Shown: positions 5,485 through 10,747 of the stretch, piece after piece
Layout of the letters: each line of letters opens with the position of its first letter
Numbering within the stretch: position 1 is the first letter of the stretch
Origin: an uncultured Methylococcaceae bacterium
Lineage (GTDB): Bacteria > Pseudomonadota > Gammaproteobacteria > Methylococcales > Methylomonadaceae
Assembly: GCA_903939355.1 (NCBI GenBank)
Contig: CAJAHC010000522.1
Coordinates: 1-10,747 of the forward strand
Direction of reading: 5' to 3'
Length of the DNA stretch: 10,747 nt
Translations under genes and position numbers: made by a program
The notes under the pieces: generated by a model
What the model was told of the DNA's origin: nothing
Database searches by the model: none
Seen by the model: only the letters and a program-made list of their open reading frames with translations

Positions 5485-8022
5485 ATGGGTATAAAACAAA
5501 CACTAGTTGTTATTGGTAATGGTATGGTTGGGCAGCATTTTTTGGCTAGCTTCGTTACAGGTTCTGGTAAAGATGAATATGAAATAGTTACTTTTTGTGA
5601 AGAGCCCAGACCAGCTTATGATCGCGTTCATTTATCAGATATTTTTTCCGGCAAAACCGCCGAAGACTTATCACTGGTCGATTCAAATTTCTTTGAACAA
5701 CACAACATCACTATTCATATAGGTGATAAAGCCGCTAAAATTTGTCGGGCATCTAAAACAGTCGTTTCAGAAAAAGGCATCACAATTCGTTATGACAAAT
5801 TGGTCCTAGCGACCGGTTCATTCCCTTTTGTGCCGCCAGTGCCAGGACACGACAGAGCACACTGCTTGGTTTATCGCACAATTGAAGACCTTATCGCTAT
5901 TAGGGAATCCGCCAAAACAGGCAAAGTAGGCGTAGTGGTGGGAGGAGGATTATTAGGTTTGGAAGCCGCCAAAGCTCTGACAGATCTAGGTTTACAGACG
6001 CATGTTGTAGAGTTTGCTCCCCGCTTGATGACGGTTCAGCTAGATGAAGCTGGCGGTGCCATGCTAAGACGAAAAATAGAAAACTTGGGTGTAACTGTCC
6101 ATACCGGCAAAAATACCAGCCTTATTTCTGACGGTGAGCAGTGTATTAATAAAATGTGTTTTGCCGATGGTGATGAACTGGAAACTGACATTGTCTTATT
6201 CTCAGCAGGTATTCGCCCACGTGATGATATTGCTCGTGATTGTAATCTTGAAGTGGGCTCGCGTGGTGGTATCATCATTAATGATCAATGTCAGACATCA
6301 GACCCTGATATTTATGCCATTGGAGAATGTGCGCTCTGGAATAACATGATTTATGGTTTAGTCGCCCCAGGTTATGCAATGGCACGTACGGTTGTCGCTA
6401 ATCTGGCAGGTAAAGTAGCCAGCTTTACTGGCGCAGATATGAGCACCAAGTTAAAACTGATGGGAGTTGATGTCGCCAGTATCGGTGATGCGCATGCTAA
6501 AACACAAGGCGCATTAGTGTATACCTATCAAAATGGTGAACATGATATTTATAAACGTTTGGTTGTCAGCACCGACAAAAAACAATTATTGGGTGCTGTC
6601 TTGGTGGGTGATGCTTCCGCCTATAGCACCTTATTGCAATACTGCTTAACCGGCATTGAACTCCCTGAACACCCAGATTCTCTGATCTTACCCTCCAGAT
6701 CTAATGAATCGGTTGGTTTGGGCCCTGATGCTTTACCTATGTCGGCTCAAATTTGTTCTTGTTATGATGTGACTAAAGACGTTATTTGTCAGGCAATAGG
6801 AGCAGGTTTCAGGACTCTAAGTACTTTATCTTCAGAGACCAATGCGGCAAGCGGTTGTGGCGGTTGTGCTACCCTCCTAAAATCAGTCTTGAACTCGGAA
6901 TTGCTAAAACTAGGCGTTGAGGTCAATACTGATATTTGTGAGCACTTTGCTTATACCCGTCAGGATTTATTTACCTTAATTAAGGTAGAAGAAATAAAAA
7001 CTTTTGATGCCTTAGTGGAAAAGCATGGAAAAGGTAGGGGGTGTGAGATTTGTAAACCAGCTGTCGCCTCTATCTTGGCCTCTTACTGGAATGAATTTAT
7101 TTTAAAGACAGATCTCATTGGTCTTCAAGATACCAATGACGCCTTTTTGGCTAATATGCAAAAAGATGGAACTTATTCAATTGTACCTCGCATTGCGGGT
7201 GGAGAAATTAGTCCTGACATGTTGATTGCTATAGGTCAGATAGGTAAAAAATATAAACTTTATACCAAAATAACCGGTGGACAACGAATTGATCTGTTTG
7301 GCGCTAGAGTCGATCAATTACCACTTATCTGGAAAGAACTTATAGATGCCGGCTTTGAAACTGGTCATGCCTATGGCAAATCATTGCGTACCGTTAAGTC
7401 CTGTGTTGGCAATACCTGGTGCCGTTATGGTGTTGATAACAGTGTTGGTCTGGCAATAGAGCTGGAAAATCGCTACAAAGGCTTACGCTCACCCCATAAA
7501 ATAAAAATTGGCGTATCAGGCTGTACCCGAGAATGTGCGGAGGCTCAGGGTAAAGATATCGGTATTATAGCGACAGAAACTGGCTGGAATTTATATGTCT
7601 GTGGCAATGGCGGCATGAAACCTCGGCATGCTGATTTATTCGCCACCAGCTTAGATAAAGAAACCCTGATTAAATACATCGACCGTTTTTTAAGTTTTTA
7701 CGTTCGGACTGCTGATCGACTTCAACGAACATCTGTGTGGATGGAAAACATGGAAGGAGGCTTGGATTATCTTAAGTCTGTGGTGATTGCAGATAAACTA
7801 GGCTTATGCGAGCAATTAGAAGAACAAATGCAGCATGTCATTAACTCGTATCAATGTGAGTGGAAAACCACGATTGAAGATGCATCAAAATTAAAACGCT
7901 TCCATCATTTCGTGAACAGTGACCAGCTAGACGATAACATCGTCTTTGTTGAGGAGCGAGGGCAACTTCGACCCGCTGATAAAGATGAACGCAAGCATTT
8001 TAATCTTCTGGGGACGCTGTAA
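5485..8022 (+). CDS. nirB: NAD(P)H-dependent siroheme nitrite reductase, large subunit
   Basis: This 845-residue cytoplasmic enzyme reduces nitrite to ammonium with six electrons from NAD(P)H. Domains in order: an FAD/NAD(P) pyridine-nucleotide oxidoreductase (FAD motif VVIGNGMVGQHF at 8-19, NAD motif VVVGGGLLGLEAA at 150-162, second FAD motif TSDPDIYAIGEC at 271-282); a BFD-type [2Fe-2S] domain with C424, C426, C458 and C461; a second BFD-like segment (485-533) with C485, C520 and C523; then the sulfite/nitrite reductase half with IAGGEISPDML and KLYTKITGGQRIDLFG, and siroheme/[4Fe-4S] ligands C640, C646, C680 and C684 in CVGNTWCRYG and GVSGCTRECAEAQGKD. Length and cofactor residues are complete, so the enzyme should be functional. 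It has its own promoter and forms an operon with nirD (1-base overlap). No nitrate reductase, transporter or siroheme-synthesis gene lies in the window, so an assimilatory versus detoxifying role cannot be decided here. Confidence 0.97.
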   Translation: MGIKQTLVVIGNGMVGQHFLASFVTGSGKDEYEIVTFCEEPRPAYDRVHLSDIFSGKTAEDLSLVDSNFFEQHNITIHIGDKAAKICRASKTVVSEKGITIRYDKLVLATGSFPFVPPVPGHDRAHCLVYRTIEDLIAIRESAKTGKVGVVVGGGLLGLEAAKALTDLGLQTHVVEFAPRLMTVQLDEAGGAMLRRKIENLGVTVHTGKNTSLISDGEQCINKMCFADGDELETDIVLFSAGIRPRDDIARDCNLEVGSRGGIIINDQCQTSDPDIYAIGECALWNNMIYGLVAPGYAMARTVVANLAGKVASFTGADMSTKLKLMGVDVASIGDAHAKTQGALVYTYQNGEHDIYKRLVVSTDKKQLLGAVLVGDASAYSTLLQYCLTGIELPEHPDSLILPSRSNESVGLGPDALPMSAQICSCYDVTKDVICQAIGAGFRTLSTLSSETNAASGCGGCATLLKSVLNSELLKLGVEVNTDICEHFAYTRQDLFTLIKVEEIKTFDALVEKHGKGRGCEICKPAVASILASYWNEFILKTDLIGLQDTNDAFLANMQKDGTYSIVPRIAGGEISPDMLIAIGQIGKKYKLYTKITGGQRIDLFGARVDQLPLIWKELIDAGFETGHAYGKSLRTVKSCVGNTWCRYGVDNSVGLAIELENRYKGLRSPHKIKIGVSGCTRECAEAQGKDIGIIATETGWNLYVCGNGGMKPRHADLFATSLDKETLIKYIDRFLSFYVRTADRLQRTSVWMENMEGGLDYLKSVVIADKLGLCEQLEEQMQHVINSYQCEWKTTIEDASKLKRFHHFVNSDQLDDNIVFVEERGQLRPADKDERKHFNLLGTL

Positions 8023-8363
8023 TGACGGAGTGGAAAAATGCTTGCAATGTGGCTGACTTACAAGCTGATTCGGGAGTCTGTGTGTTGATTGAGGGACATC
8101 AAGTTGCCCTCTTTTACATGCCGAAAGATAACGCTATTTATGCGCTTAATAATTACGATCCATTCGGATGTGCTAATGTATTATCACGGGGAATAATCGG
8201 TGATATTGGTAACCAACCTGTCGTCTCATCGCCTTTACACAAACAGCATTTCAATCTAATAACGGGGATTTGTCTTGAAGATGAAGCGGTTACCATACCT
8301 ATTTATCCTATTCGCATCCATCAAGGTAATATCCAAGTCAGTATAAAATTCTCTGGGGGGTAG
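8022..8363 (+). CDS. nirD: Nitrite reductase small subunit
   Basis: This 113-residue protein has the Rieske-like beta fold of NirD, the small partner of NirB. Family landmarks are YDPFGCANVLSRGIIGD (45-61), PVVSSPLHKQHFNLITGICLEDEAVTIPIYPIR (66-98) and the closing strand NIQVSI. The CxH and CxxH cluster ligands of true Rieske proteins are absent, as is normal for NirD, so it should carry no iron-sulfur centre. C50, H73 and H76 are present but not in the ligand spacing. The start ATG shares its A with the TAA stop of nirB (TAATG), which indicates translational coupling, and a GGGG run at 8010-8013 inside nirB can serve as its ribosome-binding site. Size is usual for the family. Confidence 0.94.
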   Translation: MTEWKNACNVADLQADSGVCVLIEGHQVALFYMPKDNAIYALNNYDPFGCANVLSRGIIGDIGNQPVVSSPLHKQHFNLITGICLEDEAVTIPIYPIRIHQGNIQVSIKFSGG

Positions 8364-8396
8364 CCAAAGATCACGCCACAAGCTTGCAGAACTGTA

Positions 8397-8426
8397 TTGA
8401 TTTTATTTAAACTATGCTGATACAAA
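8397..8426 (+). promoter_or_regulatory. Weak promoter candidate before the YkuD lipoprotein gene
   Basis: TTGATT (8397-8402), 18-bp spacer, TACAAA (8421-8426); each box has four of six consensus matches. It would start transcription just upstream of the ATG at 8447, and past the alternative ATG at 8414. Reading from nirBD is an equal possibility, because no terminator is visible after nirD. Confidence 0.25.
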
Positions 8427-8446
8427 CTCTATTTCTCGAGCATATT

Positions 8447-9223
8447 ATGAATTTAAGAGCCAAAATAATGGCCAGCTTAGTCGTTTTAGCCTTTTTAGGC
8501 GGGTGTACTGAGCACAAGCCCATCAACACAACAACTGACAGCATCACTATAAAAAAAGATACTACACCCCATCGACAATTATATTACAGTCATCCTCCCA
8601 GATTACCTGGTCAATGGACTGTAGCTGATATTGTGCAGGACTACAGTGCCTCCACGAAGGGCAAACTTAACCCCTACTTTACAAAGGCTAAAGTGTCCTA
8701 CCCTCCAAAGGAAGTGACACTCATCGCCTTAAAGCAGGAAAAGAAACTCGAGCTATGGGCTAGGGACAGCGGAGAATTTCGTTTCATACGCAATTATAAC
8801 ATTCAAGCTGCCAGTGGCGTTGCTGGGCCTAAGTTACGACAAGGCGACAAGCAGGTGCCAGAAGGTATTTATCGTATCGCCGGACTGAACCCAAACAGTC
8901 ACTATCATTTGTCAATGAAAATAAATTACCCGAACGAATTTGACCTTTTTCATGCAGGACAAGAAGGACGAATCGCACCGGGTTCTGATATTTTCATCCA
9001 TGGTAAAGCTGTGTCCATTGGTTGTTTAGCTATGGGTGATGAGGTTATAGATGAATTATTCGTGCTCACCGCACAAGTAGGGGCAGAAAATGTAAAGGTA
9101 GTAATCGCGCCACATGATCTCAGAAATCATCCTCTGAAGTCTGAATCCAAATCACTTCCCAGATGGACTCCAGTACTATATTCAATTATTTCACAGGAAA
9201 TGAAACCTTATTACCGAAGATGA
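8447..9223 (+). CDS. YafK/DpaA-like L,D-transpeptidase-fold (YkuD) lipoprotein
   Basis: The 258-residue product starts best at the ATG at 8447: it gives a lipoprotein signal MNLRAKIMASLVVLAFLGG/C (lipidated C20), with GAG seven bases upstream; an in-frame ATG at 8414 has no ribosome-binding site and would add 11 residues before the signal. The YkuD catalytic domain spans about 88-222. It shows LKQEKKLELWARDSGEF, AASGVAGPKLRQGDKQVPEGIYRIAGLNPNSHYHLS, INYPNEFD, and the active site IFIHGKAVSIGCLAMGD with H185 and nucleophile C193. This pattern (KLRxGDxQVPEGxY, YPNxFD, HGxxxSIGCLAM) fits the YafK branch, which in E. coli (DpaA) detaches Braun lipoprotein from peptidoglycan and does not make 3-3 crosslinks. 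Activity on that substrate here is inferred; a crosslinking L,D-transpeptidase role remains possible. No Asp follows C20, so outer-membrane sorting is expected. It lies 83 bp after nirD with a possible promoter of its own. Confidence 0.88.
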   Translation: MNLRAKIMASLVVLAFLGGCTEHKPINTTTDSITIKKDTTPHRQLYYSHPPRLPGQWTVADIVQDYSASTKGKLNPYFTKAKVSYPPKEVTLIALKQEKKLELWARDSGEFRFIRNYNIQAASGVAGPKLRQGDKQVPEGIYRIAGLNPNSHYHLSMKINYPNEFDLFHAGQEGRIAPGSDIFIHGKAVSIGCLAMGDEVIDELFVLTAQVGAENVKVVIAPHDLRNHPLKSESKSLPRWTPVLYSIISQEMKPYYRR

Positions 9224-9322
9224 AACACCCTAAACCCGTTTTAGTATCTTCTGCTACTTAATGACAGAAATAAACCGTTGGAAGTTGGAAATAACAATCT
9301 ATTTTCAATAATTCAAATAAGA

Positions 9323-9961
9323 TTAAGTTCCTTTTCGTTCACGTAGATACGTGGGCATATAATTACGATCACCCAAAATTTCCAACATTGGTCCGTGACT
9401 ATCAAACTTAACTACACTAACTGAACCAGCCGGCACATCAATTCTATCCCTATAACGACCAACATCGATTCCCATTAAATTACAAATTATAATACGTATG
9501 GTGGCTTTATGAGACACCACCAACACATTCCCTGTCTTGTAACTGGATTCAATGTCTGTAATGATAGGAAGTGCTCGGTTAGTTACTTGAATTGCTGTTT
9601 CGCCATTGGTTGGAGGATTCCAGGCTGGCTCAGTTAACCATCGAATGTACTCTTCCCCATGATGAAGTTGAACATCTTCCTGAGTTCGACCTTCCCATGC
9701 GCCGTAATTGATTTCACGAAGTCCATTCTTAATTTGCATTGGCAGATTTATAACATCACATAAAGGCTGTGCCGTGGAGATTGCTCTTTGCTGCGGGCTT
9801 ACAAACACTTGTACCCAAGATAAGCATTTGTAGGTATTGGCGAATGCCTGAGCCATTTGACTCCCTTCAACTGTCAGTCCTGGATCAATTGATCCGCAAT
9901 AGGTACCATTTTGGCTATAAGACGTTTCACCATGACGGAGTAAATAAATTTTTAAACTCAT
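9323..9961 (-). CDS. Histidine phosphatase superfamily protein (phosphoglycerate mutase-like)
   Basis: This 212-residue cytoplasmic protein carries the complete catalytic set of the histidine phosphatase clan: the RHG motif LLRHGETSYSQNGTYCGSIDPGLTVEG with phospho-acceptor H10, R59 in VSPQQRAISTAQPL, acid/base E83 in LREINYGAWEG, and H151 in VVSHKATIRI. Such enzymes remove or transfer phosphate from small metabolites through a phosphohistidine. Length and the GAWEG motif fit GpmB/CobC-like phosphatases (alpha-ribazole phosphatase, sugar-phosphate phosphatases), and the lack of the long GpmA insertions argues against a true glycolytic mutase. The substrate cannot be told from sequence, and neither neighbour (YkuD lipoprotein, convergent; threonine aldolase, divergent) suggests one. 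The ATG is preceded by GGA nine bases upstream, and the RHG motif position is right for this start. Confidence 0.9.
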   Translation of the reverse strand: MSLKIYLLRHGETSYSQNGTYCGSIDPGLTVEGSQMAQAFANTYKCLSWVQVFVSPQQRAISTAQPLCDVINLPMQIKNGLREINYGAWEGRTQEDVQLHHGEEYIRWLTEPAWNPPTNGETAIQVTNRALPIITDIESSYKTGNVLVVSHKATIRIIICNLMGIDVGRYRDRIDVPAGSVSVVKFDSHGPMLEILGDRNYMPTYLRERKGT

Positions 9962-9983
9962 GCTCTAAATCCAACTAAGTAAT

Positions 9984-10025
9984 ATTTGAATAAATCTATC
10001 ATGGACTAAAATAAATTATTCAAAT
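9984..10025. repeat. Perfect 10-bp inverted repeat between divergent genes
   Basis: ATTTGAATAA (9984-9993) and TTATTCAAAT (10016-10025) are perfect reverse complements separated by 22 bp. Their centres are 32 bp apart, about three helical turns. They sit just upstream of the histidine-phosphatase start (9961), in the gap shared with the threonine aldolase gene, so a regulator-binding pair is possible. No T-run or GC-rich stem suggests termination. Confidence 0.4.
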
Positions 10026-10163
10026 GAAAGTGCCTAGGGATTTAGGGCCCAGATAGAGTTTATAGCTATCGCACTGAACAAACAAGGCGTATAAATAACA
10101 ATCTGGATTACCGAAACATTAATTTGGTCACGCATTTTTTTTAAAATTGTTAGCTCTAAAGAA

Positions 10164-10193
10164 TTTAACTACACTACAACCCAATTATATATT
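10164..10193 (+). promoter_or_regulatory. Promoter candidate for the threonine aldolase gene
   Basis: TTTAAC (10164-10169), 18-bp spacer, TATATT (10188-10193); an overlapping TATATA at 10186 gives 16-bp spacing. Transcription would begin near 10200, only a few bases before the ATG at 10207, giving a very short or nearly absent leader. This agrees with the missing ribosome-binding site, but the box matches are modest. Confidence 0.25.
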
Positions 10194-10206
10194 CTAAATA
10201 ATCACT

Positions 10207-10747
10207 ATGAATTTTGCATCTGATAATTGGAGTGGTGCGCATCCTCTAATTGCGCAACGATTGATGGACGTTTCCTTCGGATTTTCAGCTCCTTATGGTA
10301 CGAGTGTATTTGATCGTAAGATTGAACAACGTTTTAATGATCTGTTTGAACGTGAAGTAACTGTATTTTTTGTAAGTACTGGTACAGCCGCTAACTCACT
10401 CGCATTGGCTGCCGTCAATCGCCCTGGTGGAGTATCCTTTTGTCATCGCGAAGCGCATATGCTGGAAGATGAGTGTGGAGCGCCTGAATTTTTTACGCAT
10501 GGAGCTCGTTTGGCACCTGTAGATGGTGCAAATGGTAAAATTGACCCCCATAACCTCAAAGCAGAAATCGAACGCTTTCCCCCTGACTTTGTTCATGCAG
10601 GGCAACCTATGGCGATTTCCATTACCCAAGCCAGTGAAATTGGCACGTTGTATCTGCCTCATGAAATAGATGAAATTTCAAACATTGCAAAAAGATACCG
10701 CCTACCTGTGCATATGGATGGTGCCCGTTTTGCAAATGCTGTGGTTG
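10207..10747 (+). CDS. ltaE: Low-specificity L-threonine aldolase, N-terminal part (cut by window edge)
   Basis: The first 180 codons are present; the frame stays open to the right edge. The protein is a PLP-dependent fold-type I lyase that splits L-threonine and L-allo-threonine to glycine and acetaldehyde in the cytoplasm. Visible signatures are FASDNWSGAHP at the N-terminus, the cofactor phosphate-binding STGTAANSLAL (57-67), HREAHMLEDECGAPEFF (80-96) with H84, which stacks on the PLP ring in this family, ITQASEIGTLY (139-149), and VHMDGARFANA (168-178) with D171 for the pyridine nitrogen. The Schiff-base lysine lies beyond the window. The FASDN start resembles the Pseudomonas-type enzyme more than the E. 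coli type. An in-frame stop at 10195-10197 leaves ATG 10207 as the first available start. No Shine-Dalgarno precedes it. Confidence 0.93.
   Translation, partial: MNFASDNWSGAHPLIAQRLMDVSFGFSAPYGTSVFDRKIEQRFNDLFEREVTVFFVSTGTAANSLALAAVNRPGGVSFCHREAHMLEDECGAPEFFTHGARLAPVDGANGKIDPHNLKAEIERFPPDFVHAGQPMAISITQASEIGTLYLPHEIDEISNIAKRYRLPVHMDGARFANAVV

Noticed and set aside
8022..8363. NirD as an iron-sulfur Rieske protein
   Set aside because: The CxH and CxxH ligand pairs are missing; the fold is Rieske-like but without a cluster, as usual for NirD.
8375..8390. Terminator hairpin after nirD around CAAGCTTG
   Set aside because: The palindrome has no loop and no T-tract directly after it, so it would not form a terminator stem.
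8414..8446. Upstream ATG for the YkuD lipoprotein
   Set aside because: No ribosome-binding site, and it places 11 extra residues ahead of an otherwise normal lipoprotein signal peptide.
9230..9269. Terminator between the YkuD gene and the histidine phosphatase gene
   Set aside because: Only 5-bp AT-rich stems (CTAAA/TTTAG and TTCTG/CAGAA) without a following T-run; not enough to call.
9277..9290. Tandem GTTGGAA GTTGGAA
   Set aside because: Only two 7-bp copies in a gap between convergent genes; too short to be called a functional repeat.
10396..10662. Minus-strand open frame of 88 codons
   Set aside because: It lies inside ltaE, which has strong family motifs in the opposite frame.
1..10747. 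Mobile elements, CRISPR arrays, tRNA or rRNA genes
   Set aside because: No transposase, integrase, regularly spaced repeats, cloverleaf sequence or rRNA-like stretch was seen on either strand.

Overview
The window is AT-rich bacterial chromosome, densely coding on both strands. The proteins (XseA, TrkA/TrkH, assimilatory-type NirB/NirD, a YafK/DpaA-like YkuD lipoprotein, a Pseudomonas-type L-threonine aldolase) point to a gammaproteobacterium. Methylococcales-type methanotrophs fit the mix, but that is an impression, not something the sequence proves. I see no insertion sequence, phage gene, CRISPR array, tRNA or rRNA.

Layout, left to right. The 3' end of xseA (+, to 218) runs convergently into a four-gene minus-strand stretch, 5110 down to 326. 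In transcription order this holds a secreted 342-aa protein of unknown function, a 167-aa multi-spanning membrane protein of unknown function, trkA and trkH. The gaps are wide (178, 162 and 89 bp), so this is a co-oriented series and not a tight operon; only trkA-trkH is an obvious functional pair (K+ uptake channel and its cytosolic NAD-binding gating ring). A 374-bp divergent intergenic region (5111-5484) follows, with a good sigma70-type promoter pointing at nirB. nirB and nirD overlap by one base (TAATG) and encode siroheme NAD(P)H nitrite reductase, which makes ammonium from nitrite in the cytoplasm. Next come an outer-membrane-type L,D-transpeptidase-fold lipoprotein (+), a convergent histidine-phosphatase gene (-), and divergently the first 180 codons of low-specificity L-threonine aldolase (+), cut by the window edge.

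Most of the window is ordinary core metabolism and ion homeostasis. I did not find a convincing new multi-gene system. The least explained parts are the two uncharacterised envelope proteins upstream of trkA and several inverted repeats in the intergenic gaps (around 230-297, 3346-3372, 3938-3975, 5254-5272 and 9984-10025). Some of these could be operators or terminators, but all are AT-rich and need comparative support.
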